From Lacinutrix neustonica (lineage in GTDB: Bacteria; Bacteroidota; Bacteroidia; Flavobacteriales; Flavobacteriaceae), in the NCBI RefSeq assembly GCF_026625145.1, contig NZ_CP113088.1, positions 2,025,501 through 2,089,500 on the forward strand: a stretch of DNA of 64,000 nucleotides, written 5' to 3'. The notes beneath the pieces are model-generated. The model worked only from the letters and a program-made list of their open reading frames with translations, made no database searches and had not been told where the DNA came from. Position numbers and translations under genes: made by a program. Each line of letters opens with the position of its first letter. Position 1 is the first letter of the stretch. Below are positions 53,084 through 64,000 of the stretch, piece by piece.

Positions 53084-55858
53084 ATGAAAACAATTTTATC
53101 TATAGTATTGATGGTTTTCTGCGGATTCACCTTCGCTCAAACCACAATGACTGGAACCGTTACGGATAACACCGGACGACCTATTGCTGGTGCAAATGTC
53201 ATTATTGTTGGGACATCATCAGGGAATATGACTGACTTCGACGGAACGTTTACACTCACAACAGACAGTACGCCCCCATTTACGGCACAAGCCAGTAGTG
53301 TTGGTTTTTCAACTGAAATTATAGAGGTAACTTCCAGTAGTCAAAAATTAGACTTTATCCTTCAAGAAGGAAGTATTCTTGACGAAGTTGTTATTTCAGC
53401 ATCTAGAACACGAGAACGTATTTTTGAATCGCCAGTTACTGTAGAACGTTTCGGTTTAAAAGAGATAAAAAATACAGCCTCTGCAGATTTTTATGATGGT
53501 TTAGAAAATCTTAAAGGTGTCGATGTGAATACCAACAGTTTAACCTTTAAATCGGTTAACACGCGTGGTTTTGCAACATTTGCCAACACCCGTTTTATGC
53601 AGTTAGTTGATGGGATGGACAACTCTACCCCAGCATTAAACTTCCCTATAGGAAATTTAGTAGGTATGATTGAAACAGATGTGTTAAGTGTAGAATTGCT
53701 ACCTGGCGCCTCTTCTGCTTTATATGGTGCCAATGCTTTTAACGGTATTTTGTTTATGAGAAGTAAAAATCCTTTTGATCATACAGGCATTAGCGCCTTT
53801 TATAAGCAAGGAATTACATCACAAGAAGCTGCAGGAGATAATGCATATACAGATTTCGGAATTAGAATGGCTCACAAATTCTCAGATAAATTTGCTGCAA
53901 AAGTAAACTTTGGGTATTTAAAAGGAACCGATTGGGCAGCCACTAGTACTGTAGATAAAAATCAAGAAGGAGGAACACGAGAGAATAACACAAATTATGA
54001 TGGGGTAAACGTTTATGGTGATGACTTTTCAGTAAACATCCAGTCCGAATCGGATTAGCATTCCTTCCTGATGTTGAAGTAACTAGAACAGGATATAACG
54101 AACGTGATTTAACCAATTATAATGCGGAAAGTATTAAAGCAGATTGGGGATTATACTTTAGACCTATTGAAGACAACAGTTTAGAATTATCTTATGTTGG
54201 GAAAGTAGGAACAGGTAACACCATCTACCAAGGCACGAACCGCTATAACATTAAAGGCTTTTTTCAAGAGCAACACAAATTAGAAATAAAGAATGACAAC
54301 TTCTTTTTAAGAGGGTACGTTGTAGGAGATCGCTCTCGGTGACTCATATGATATGGTATTTACGGGTATCAATATTAACAGAGCGTGGAAGAGTGATACG
54401 CAATGGTTCCAAGAGTATATCGCTACTTTTGCTGGTATTGAGTTAAGTGGTAACCCACAAGGGTTGTCAGAACAACAGAAACACGACGCTGCTCGAGCAG
54501 TTGCAGATACTGGACGTTTTTTACCTGGATCAGCAGAATACAAATCGGCTTTCAATAGAAGTGTAAACGATCCCGATTTAAGCACTGGTTCTAAGTTTCA
54601 AGATGCCTCGAAATACTATCATTCAGATGCCAACTACAATTTTAGTCACTTAACAGACTTCGCAGACATTCAAGTGGGCGCTTCTTATAGAAGTTACGAT
54701 TTAAATTCCGGTGGAACGATATACACAGATAAAGACGGCAATATTACCTATTCGGAATTAGGGATATATACTCAAATCCAAAAAGATTTTGATGTTAATG
54801 ACGATATGGAGTTGAAAATTACCGCTTCTGCGCGTTATGACAAATCTGAATTATTTGATGGTTTTGTATCTCCAAGATTATCGGCAGGTTTAACGGTAAA
54901 CAGAGACCATAACATTAGAGCTTCTGTGCAAACAGGTTTTAGAAACCCTACCACACAAGATTTATTCATTGGTCTAGATGCCGGTCGTGCTATTTTAATA
55001 GGTTCAGGGGCAGATAACCTTGCCGGATACACAAGAACGTTTGATGTAAGTACAGACGGCCAAACAGCTTCTCGGTCAAACTACAGTAACACAAACGGGT
55101 GCGAATGCTTATAACAATTCTTACTCATCTACAGTGGTTCAACAATTCGCAAACACTGGAAACCCTGCATTATTAGGAACTCCGGAAGCTATTGCTAATC
55201 CAGATTTAGTAAAACCGGAACAAGTGACTTCTGTAGAAGTGGGGTATAGAGGTAAATTTGATAAGTTGATTGTAGACTTTAGTGCGTATTACAACCAATA
55301 CAAAGATTTCATCTCTCAAGAAGTTGTGATCGCTCCTTACTATGGAACTGTTGGCGATAACGGCTTATCAATTCAAGCAATAGCAAATGGTGATTTCCAA
55401 ACATACAGTGCTTATACTAATTCTAGTGCCGATGTAGGATCTTATGGTGCTTCTTTAGGCTTATCTACAAAAGTATTAGGAGACTTTGATTTAGGAGGTA
55501 GTTATACCTTTACTAAGCAGGATTTCGACCAAGCTAGTGATCCGCATTTAATGACTAGTTTTAACACGCCGTAACACAAATTCAAAGCCTCTTTTGGTAA
55601 CACAGAATTGTTTACAAATTTTGGTTTTAATGTCGCTTATAGATTTAGTGATGATTATTTCGGGAAGCTACTTTTGGAAATGGTATTGTACCGGAATTCC
55701 ATACTATAGATGCTCAAATAAACTACCAAATCCCTAGTCTAAAAACAACGCTTAAAGCAGGTGGAACTAATTTAGGAGGAAAAGAATACTTTACAGCCTT
55801 TGGTACTGGATTTATTGGCTCTATGTACTATGTTGGTATCACTATTAACAACCTATAA
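53084..55858 (+). CDS. TonB-dependent outer-membrane receptor
   Basis: About 924 residues. It has a signal peptide (MKTILSIV...TFAQ), a carboxypeptidase-regulatory-like domain (TGTVTDNTGRPIAGANVII; about 20-105), a plug (VDVNTNSLTFKSVNTRGFATFANTRFMQLVDGMDNS) and a barrel ending YYVGITINNL. Five lesions: TCGG 54050-54053, TCTCGG 54334-54339 and 55070-55075, the CCGTAA form at 55569-55574, and TCGG 55660-55663. Each sits at an expected CCAGA/TCTGG. An SGNH-hydrolase lipoprotein gene follows by 12 bp, so the pair may bind and de-esterify a lipid or acylated glycan before import; that is inference. Confidence 0.92.
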
Positions 55859-55870
55859 AAAAGAAAAATT

Positions 55871-57383
55871 ATGAAAAATATAAAATATTTATGGCTATTG
55901 GCCGTAGCATTAGGGTTAACGGCCTGTAATGACGAAAGTGATTTTGAAGACATGTTAGACAATCCTGAACCTGCTGCTGAATTAGAAGTAGCAACCGCAG
56001 GGAGTGCCAATTTCTCAACATTTGTCTCTTTAGGAAATTCTCTTACCGCAGGATATGCAGATGGTGCGCTTTACAAAATCGCTCAAGAAAATTCTATGCC
56101 AAGTATTATGGCAGAGCAATTTGCTAAAGTTGGAGGAGGTGCTTTTACGCAGCCTTTAATGGAAGATAATATTGGAGGCTTATTGGCTGGTGGATCTCCA
56201 CTTTTAAACCCAATGACTGGAGCAAATTTGTTTCCTCCTAGATTATATCTCGGATTTATCAGGAGCTGATCCAGCACCAGTAAGATTAAACGCCAATTCA
56301 ACTACTGACATTGTTACAAATAACCCAACAGGCCCTTTTAATAATATGGGAGTACCAGGTGCTAAAAGTTATCATTTATTAGCGCCAGGATATGGAAATT
56401 TAGGAAATGTCTCATTAGGATTAGCTAATCCGTATTTTGTAAGAATGACTGGAGCAACTCCTAATGCCAGTGTTTTAGAATTAGCAATGGCACAAGCGCC
56501 AACGTTTTTTTCTTTATGGATAGGTAATAACGACGTATTAGGTTATGCGTTATCTGGTGGTGATGGTAGCGATCCAATTACTCCTGTTGCAGGCCCTCCT
56601 GGTTTTGGTTTCGATCAAAGTTATGGCGCACTAATTGCTACCTTAACTTCTAACGGAGCTCAAGGGGTCGTAGCTAATATTCCGGATGTCACTTCTATTC
56701 CACATTTTACCACGGTTCCTTATAACCCTATACCTTTAAATCAAGCGTCTGCAAACGCTTTAAATGGAGCTTATGCTCAATATAACGGCGGTCTACAACT
56801 AGCAGCTCAAGGTGGGTTGATCGATGCAGACGAGTTAGAGAGAAGAACGATTACTTTCTCTGTAGGAGAAGGAAATGCCATGGTATTAATTGATGAGGAC
56901 TTAACTGATTTATCAATGAGTGTTGGTTTACCAAACTTTAGACAATCTACTAAAAACGATTTATTCGTTTTACCACTGTCGTCTTTAATCCCTCAAGGCT
57001 ATGGCACGCAAATTCAATTAGAAGACAAATGGGTGTTAACACCTGAAGAACAACTGGAAATTAAAACAGCTACAGATTTATTTAACTCAACTATAAAAGC
57101 TCAGGCTGATGCTGCTGGTTTAGCATTTGTAGATGCTAATAGCTTATTAAATCAATTAGCCGCTTCTAATTTACCTTCAGGGAATTATGTATTAAACTCA
57201 AATTTAGTAACTGGTGGCGCTTTTTCTTTAGACGGCGTTCATCCAACATCTAGAGGCTATGCACTACTGGCTAACCAGTTTTTAAAAGCTATTGATGTTA
57301 CTTATGGTTCCAATTTTGAAGCTTCAGGTAATCTTGTAGATATCGGAAATTACAATACAAACTATTCGGCTGCTTTGCAATAA
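55871..57383 (+). CDS. SGNH/GDSL-hydrolase lipoprotein
   Basis: About 503 residues. It has a lipobox (LTACNDES), block I GNSLTAGYAD (catalytic Ser), an IGNND block III (oxyanion Asn), and the terminal GVHPTSRGY with the catalytic Asp-His. The middle is larger than in the simple GDSL esterases. Lesion: TCTCGG at 56248-56253 (LYLDLSGADP restored with TCTGG). It is co-transcribed with the TonB receptor upstream. Likely an outer-membrane-anchored esterase; natural substrates of such pairs are mostly unknown. Confidence 0.9.
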
Positions 57384-57403
57384 GCCAAACGAATTTATCT
57401 TTA

Positions 57404-57435
57404 AAAAAACGCCTTCATAATGAAGGCGTTTTTTA
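57404..57435 (+). terminator. Terminator after the SGNH hydrolase gene
   Basis: AACGCCTTCA pairs with TGAAGGCGTT with an A-run before and a T-run after, 20 bp past the stop. Confidence 0.9.
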
Positions 57436-57482
57436 TGCGTAAAAAAGCTTAAAAAACAACTTTCATTTTAAATTAAATCTCC

Positions 57483-57490
57483 TATCTTTG
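57483..57490 (+). promoter_or_regulatory. Minus-7 box of atpD
   Basis: TATCTTTG fits TAnnTTTG exactly, 60 bp before the atpD start and directly after the upstream terminator, so it is the probable start point of the atpD-atpC transcript. Confidence 0.65.
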
Positions 57491-57547
57491 CACGCGAAAA
57501 CAAATCGTGTTTTCGAACAATTAAATAGCATAATATTAAATAGATAA

Positions 57548-59058
<1,511 letters not shown>

Positions 59059-59131
59059 TTAGTTAATGGTTTATAGTTGTTGGTTTCTAGTTTATCAACA
59101 ACCACAAACTAATAACAAACAACTATAATAT

Positions 59132-59407
59132 ATGTATTTAGAAATCGTATCACCGGAAGCTACTTTGTTTGCCAATGAAGTAGATTCTGTAACAGTACCA
59201 GGGGTAGATGGTGAATTTCAACTGTTGAATAATCACGCAGCCATTGTATCCCTTCTAAAGGCTGGTAACATCAAAATTCATGGTAATGTTACTTTAACCG
59301 AAGATGTTGCTAATAAATTTATTACAACAGGAAATACAACGTCTTTAGCAATCCAATCTGGTACGCTTGAAATGAAAGATAACAAAGTTATTATTTTAGC
59401 AGATTAA
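59132..59407 (+). CDS. atpC: ATP synthase F1 subunit epsilon
   Basis: A 91-residue protein with only the N-terminal beta-sandwich of epsilon (MYLEIVSPEATLFANEVDSVTVPGVDGEFQLL). The C-terminal helical hairpin present in enterobacterial epsilon is missing, which is normal for this phylum. It follows atpD after a 73 bp spacer rich in short T/A repeats (TTGTTGGT...TCAACAACC). No lesion. Confidence 0.95.
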   Translation: MYLEIVSPEATLFANEVDSVTVPGVDGEFQLLNNHAAIVSLLKAGNIKIHGNVTLTEDVANKFITTGNTTSLAIQSGTLEMKDNKVIILAD

Positions 59408-59422
59408 TTATTTTAAAGATAA

Positions 59423-59459
59423 AAAAAAAGGCATAGAATTCGTTCTGTGCCTTTTTTTC
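59423..59459 (+). terminator. Terminator after atpC
   Basis: AAAGGCATAGAA pairs with TTCTGTGCCTTT (one G-U) between an A-run and a T-run. Confidence 0.9.
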
Positions 59460-59497
59460 ATTTATAGAATCTAAACTTAATCCTTAACCAATTTTTT

Positions 59498-61653
59498 ATG
59501 AAACAAATTTACTTAACGCTTATAGTGTCCCTACTATATATTTATAAGGGAACTGCCCAATCTTATATTGGTCTTTTATCTGATAATTATAGTGGTATTC
59601 ACGGTATCATATCAAACCCTGCAAATATTGCCGATTCAAGATTTAGAACCGATATTAACTTGGCCGGTGCTAGTGCTATTATAGGCAACGATTATGCAGC
59701 GATTAACTTTAATAGTTTATTCGACTCCAATTACGATTTTGATAATGCAGCTAAAACCCCAAAGGCTAAAAACAACTTTTTTGGTAATATTGATATTCTA
59801 GGACCCGCTTTCATGTTCAATCTTAACAACAAAAGCGCTATAGGTCTTTTTACCAGAGGACGGGTGTTTTATAGTATTAACGATATTAGTGGCGAAACCT
59901 TTGACAATTTTATTAATGATGACATAGAGGACAATAGCGATTTCTCAATTGACGAAGACAATTTTAGTTTTACCGCTAATGCATGGGCAGAAATAGGGGT
60001 CACTTACGCGCGACAAATAATAGACAACAATGAACATTATTTAAAAGGAGGAATTTCTCTAAAATACTTGCAAGGTTTTGGTAATGTCTATACTAATGGA
60101 GAAAACGTTTCTATAACGTATGATGCCGATGGTACAAACCCTACTGACGGGAGTATAACCTCTCAAGGCCAACTCTATTATGGTAGTAGTAGCAGTAATG
60201 ACTTTGAGGATTTTGAAGTTATTAGCGAGTCTAATGGCTTTGCGATAGATTTAGGTTTCGTTTATGAATGGAGACCCGATTACAAGATCTACCACATTTC
60301 TAATGCAAATGGAGATACGGTATTAGCAAAAGACAAAAATAAATATAAATTAAAGTTTGGTTTATCTTTAACGGACGTTGGAAGCATTAATTATAAAGAG
60401 GGAGAAGAAGACGCTTACGACATTAACAATACTATTTCTGAAAGTGATTTTAACTCTTCAGATTTTGATGAAGTATTAGATGCCTTTTATACCAAAACAG
60501 CAACCAATGATGCCACCAAGGCGACATTACCTTCAGCCTTACATGTTAGTGTAGATTGGAATATAAACAATAAATTCTATGCCAATTTAAACAGCGATTT
60601 TTCATTGGTTTCAAGAACAAAAGTGAATACCAATAGAGTCGCAAACGTTACCTCATTAACCCCAAGATTTGAGAGTAAATGGTTTAGTTTTTATTCTCCA
60701 GTGAGTTATTTACAACACAGTGGGTTTCAATGGGGAGCGGGCTTACGTGCTGGACCATTATATCTAGGTTCCGGTTCTATTCTCTCATTATTAATTAGTG
60801 ATAATTCTAAAGCTGCTGATGTTTATGCTGGTTTGAAAATTCCTGTTTATCAGTCTAGACCCAAAGATACAGACGGCGATGGTGTTATTGATAAATTAGA
60901 TCTCTGTAAAGAAGTAAAAGGTCCTGTTGAAAATAGTGGTTGCCCCTTTGAAGACACAGATGGTGACACCATTTTAGATAAAGATGATGCATGCCCTGAA
61001 CAAGCTGGACCAATAGAAAATAATGGGTGTCCATGGAAGGATACTGATGGTGACACCATTTTAGACAAAGATGATGCATGCCCAAATGCTATAGGCACTG
61101 TTGAAAACAACGGTTGCCCAGATACCGATGGTGACTCCGTTATTGACAAAGATGATGCATGTCCGCAAGTAGCAGGAGCTGTTGAAAACAAAGGATGTCC
61201 ATTTAAAGATACCGACGGGGATCGTGTTTTAGATAAAGATGACGCTTGTCCTGAGGTTGCGGGGACAGTAGAAAACAAGGGGTGTCCTGAGGTTACTGAA
61301 ACCGTTCAAAAGGAACTTAATAACTTTGCCAAAACAATTTTATTCAATTCGGAAAGGCAACCTTTAAAACGAATTCCTACGCGGCACTAAATGACATTGT
61401 AAGTATTCTAAAAGAATACCCAAATGCTAATTTCATGGTAGAAGGCCATACAGATAGTGTAGGTAGTCTTGCTAATAACCAAAAATTGTCTGAATCAAGA
61501 GCCAATGCAGTTAAAACCTATTTGATTAGCAATACTATAGACGCATCAAGATTAACCGCCATTGGATATGGTGAAACCAAACCACTTGTAAATAATAATA
61601 CCGCGCAAAATAGAGCTGTTAACAGACGCGTAGAAATTAACGTCATTAAATAA
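59498..61653 (+). CDS. DUF5723-TSP3-OmpA outer-membrane protein
   Basis: About 718 residues in three parts. First a signal peptide (KGTAQ) and a DUF5723-like barrel ([28 protein letters not shown]..., about 20-445). Next five calcium-binding thrombospondin type 3 repeats ([14 protein letters not shown]...GCP and four similar, about 455-605). Last an OmpA domain (EGHTDSVGS...[10 protein letters not shown]). The expected role is a calcium-stiffened link from the outer membrane to peptidoglycan. Lesion: TCGG at 61349-61352 at the TSP3-OmpA junction (ILFNSGKATFK with TCTGG). The start matches the first ATG before the signal peptide. Confidence 0.93.
60866..61290 (+). repeat. Tandem thrombospondin type 3 repeat-coding units
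   Basis: Five in-frame units of about 75-87 bp within the OmpA-family gene, each coding a DTDGD-type calcium loop, a DKDDACP segment and a VENxGCP end. The nucleotide sequences of units two and three are close to identical over GATGGTGACACCATTTTAGA, which suggests recent expansion. Confidence 0.85.
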
Positions 61654-61671
61654 TTTATTAGTAAGACCTTA

Positions 61672-61707
61672 AAAAAAACGCGAAACATTAATTTTTCGCG
61701 TTTTTTA
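61672..61707. terminator. Terminator between convergent genes
   Basis: AAACGCGAAA pairs with TTTCGCGTTT with T-runs both ways, after the OmpA-family gene and before the convergent M61 gene end. Confidence 0.9.
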
Positions 61708-61754
61708 TTTATTTAACTGACACAAATCATCAGCACATTACCAAATGAGTTTCC

Positions 61755-63516
61755 TTATTGCTTCAACCATTCTTTTCGGTTCTTGACTGCAATTTTGTTA
61801 TTTTCTTTTGAAATACTAATGGTATAATTAGGGTCTTCCGCTAACGTCACCTCGGTCTCTTTTGTTTTCCTGTTTCTTAAGTATATCATCTTTAAAACCC
61901 CAATTTTTAAACCATTCATAAGACTTTCGATTGTATTGGTTGCCTCTCGGTTTTATGCCGTTGACACTTATAATTTCATCTCCTTTTTCTAAACCTGCTT
62001 GATAGGCTGGGGTTCCTATTTTCGTGTTTCTAGACACTAGATTATTATTAAACGAAGCGCCTATATACTTCTTTTTTGAGTCCTGCTCTATCGTTAAACC
62101 AACGGTTTCAAATAAGGTTTTATAATCGGGCATCTCACTTTTATAAATATAAGTATTGAAAAAACCGTCTCCAAAATCAGTTCCCGCATAGGCATTTAAA
62201 ACGGCATTAAGGTCTTTTATAGTATAAGGGATTTCTGTTTTACCATAAGTAGCCCAAACCTGTTTCATATACGTATCTAAATCCAAACCTTTTTGGCGTA
62301 ATGATAGATCCAATGCTAAGCCTAGAACACTCCCATAAGAATAATAAGAAATAAAAGTATTGTCCCTGTTCACCGGATCTATAGATGATGCTGCATCTAC
62401 AAAGGGTGCCTGAAAGCTCATCTCTATAGGGTTGAAGAATTGTCGCGCCGGAGAGTTCCATACATAGTTGAACGTCCCATTTAATCCGGAAACATAAGCT
62501 TCTGGCGTAATAAGTCCCGCTCTACACAAAATAAGATTGGTATAATAACTGGTAAAACCTTCGGCAAACCAAAGGGCCCCACTCATATTGGCGTCTTCAA
62601 AATCGAAAGGCTCTAATGCTGCTGGACGGATGCGTTCTACGTTCCACGCGTGAAAAAATTCATGAGACACCGTACCAATATTACCTTCCATTCCGCCTTC
62701 ACTCAAACCTTCTTTATCTGTTAAAATGGTAGAGTTTCTATGCTCCATGCCGTCGCCACTCACATGGTTCAAATAACAGGCTAGAAAAGTATACTTACCA
62801 TAATCGAAGGTTGGTAATTCGCCATAGACCGCTTCCTCCGCTAATACTATTTTCTTAACCTTCTCGAAATAAGTATCCAACATTTTTTCACTGCCGTCAT
62901 GGTGTAATACAAATTCTATTTCTTGTCCCTTGACCTCAAAACTGCGTGTACTATGGTTACTCAATTCTGTAGGGCTATCCATAAAATACTGCAAGTTTGG
63001 AGCCCTGTAAGTCGTAGCCTCTTTTAAAGGTAATTGAGTCGCTATTTTCCAATTTAGATCAGCTCTTGGCATAAAGGTAATTTCCATCGGTTTGTCACTT
63101 AAAGAAGGTGCAAACATAAAAGTTGCTGGAATATTCAAGTGCGCATGGGTTTCGTCTATTTGGCTATAGGTGCCATCGGCTCTATCAGCAAACAAGGTAT
63201 AAGAGACTGTTACTGCACCATCATGGTTTTGAATTTCCCACGCTTGTGGATTTATTCGATTGATGTGTAATGGTTCTCCTTTACTATTATAAGCCTTAAC
63301 ATGATAGACATTTTTAGCAAAATCGTGAATTGCATAACGTCCTGGCGATGTTCTGCTCATTTGTACTACAAGTGAGGTATCCTTTAAATGGGTATACGCT
63401 ATTTCAATAGTTGCTTCGTGGTGTCCTGCGTTTTCAAAACTTATCGTGTAGCTCGTGTTTTGTGCGAAAACAAAAGTGCTGCAAATGGTAAGAAGTATAG
63501 AAAATAGTGATTTCAT
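61755..63516 (-). CDS. M61-family glycyl-aminopeptidase-like peptidase with PDZ
   Basis: About 586 residues. It has a signal peptide (FVFAQ), an N-terminal beta domain, the zinc site HEFFH at 285-289 with the third ligand Glu in LWFAEGFTSYY about 30 residues later, and a C-terminal PDZ domain (GTPAYQAGLEKGDEIISVNGIKP...). As assembled, the PDZ leaves its frame at TCTCGG 61945-61950. Reading that as TCTGG (CCAGAG) gives a normal PDZ ending and runs to TAA at 61755. Periplasmic or exported peptidase. The gene stands between convergent and divergent terminator/spacer regions. Confidence 0.93.
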
Positions 63517-63557
63517 TTTTTATAGTTAAAAATTAAATTGAGGAATTGGGATATGCG

Positions 63558-63998
63558 TTATACTTTTTTAATCACATTAGTAACAATACCCCAAATTAAA
63601 AAGTTATTATCCTCTGTTATATGAATAATAGGATACTCGGGTTTTCTGGTTGCAACCAAACTTCATCTTTAGAAACCCGCAAACGTTTTACCGTAAACTC
63701 GCCATCTAAAAAACAAACGGCTATTTTGTTGTTTTCTCGGCGCTAAACTTCTATCTATAACCAATAAATCGTTATCATCTAATCCAGCTCCAATCATAGA
63801 TTGTCCACTTACCTTAGCATAAAACGTGGTTTCTTTATTCTTTACTAAAGTTTCATCTAAGGAGAGAGGTTCTCCTTTAAAATCGTCTGCCGGCGAAGGA
63901 AACCCCGCTGAAATTCCAGTATCAAAAAAATGTCCTGCTGCATTAGCACTGGGCTCAGGGGTGAAGAAAGTTAAACTTTCACATTGGAGAGTTATCAT
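63558..63998 (-). CDS. umuD: UmuD-like S24 autopeptidase, polymerase V subunit
   Basis: About 146 residues. It has the UmuD order: a short N-terminal arm, a GFPSPADDF segment, the catalytic Ser in VSGQSMIGAG (Ser67) and Lys104 in GEFTVKRL. The probable self-cleavage bond is Ala31-Gly32 (SAG-FPSPA), Ala-Gly as in LexA rather than Cys-Gly of E. coli UmuD. Two lesions: TCTCGG 63735-63740 and TCGG 63637-63640; an intact TCTGG lies between the second one and the Trp codon at 63645-63649. The normal partner umuC is not directly downstream; it would have to lie beyond the window or be absent. Expected to be RecA/SOS controlled. Confidence 0.88.
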
Positions 63999-64000
63999 AT

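Noticed and set aside
60850-61278. A 142-codon minus-strand frame with serine-rich repeats
   Set aside because: It is the antisense image of the thrombospondin type 3 repeats of the OmpA-family gene.
60866-61290. CRISPR array
   Set aside because: The periodicity is in-frame protein repeats with calcium-loop residues, without constant repeats and variable spacers.
61840-61870. A separate frameshift at the A-run and ACCGAGG in the M61 gene end
   Set aside because: A single repair at 61945-61950 already restores the PDZ frame through to the stop at 61755, so no second lesion is needed.

Overview
The window is a chromosomal segment of a member of the Bacteroidota, most likely a Flavobacteriaceae species. 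The evidence is the low G+C content, the absence of Shine-Dalgarno sites in favour of A-rich leaders, promoters of the TAnnTTTG type, many TonB-dependent receptors with partner lipoproteins, and a gene order typical of that family (panD-panC-short glycogen synthase-DUF4270-glmS; atpD-atpC apart from the other atp genes; tdo-hppD-hmgA). I see no rRNA, tRNA, CRISPR array, prophage or intact insertion sequence.

Layout. 0-7 kb: start of a secreted phosphoesterase-like gene, metG, two lipoproteins, tex, a histone-deacetylase-like hydrolase. 7-9.7 kb: a gene-poor stretch with two near-identical copies of a putative small RNA 1,863 bp apart, a decayed duplicate of the deacetylase 3' end, and a REPIN-like hairpin pair. 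9.8-20.2 kb: two TonB receptor/lipoprotein pairs around a secreted endonuclease/exonuclease/phosphatase-fold enzyme. 20.3-27.6 kb: pgi, an M23 peptidase and an aromatic amino-acid catabolic group (tdo, hppD, hmgA). 27.8-37 kb: patatin-barrel protein, uvrC, a rimB-like/rimK/AstE-like module, 5-FCL, and a soluble histidine kinase with a receiver. 36.9-43.5 kb: lspA, DksA-like protein, ileS, radA. 43.5-53 kb: tandem esterase-TPR paralogues, a flippase-like protein, panD, panC, short glycogen synthase, DUF4270, glmS. 53-64 kb: TonB receptor plus SGNH hydrolase, atpD-atpC, DUF5723-TSP3-OmpA protein, M61 peptidase, umuD.

The dominant signal is not a gene. Most genes, including essential ones (metG, ileS, glmS, atpD, lspA, radA), are broken by a one-base indel or a small substitution. 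When I restore each protein frame, 59 lesions fall on one pentamer, CCAGA (TCTGG on the other strand). It is rewritten as CCGAGA (29 sites), CCGA (19), CCGTGA (5), CCGTAA (4) or CCAGGA (2). Five further lesions lie in or next to homopolymers. Mass pseudogenisation or programmed frameshifting cannot explain this. The best reading is systematic single-molecule consensus error at a chemically modified motif. That would mean the organism modifies DNA at CCAGA, with an enzyme encoded outside this window. CDS coordinates below therefore run across these lesions and describe the reconstructed protein.
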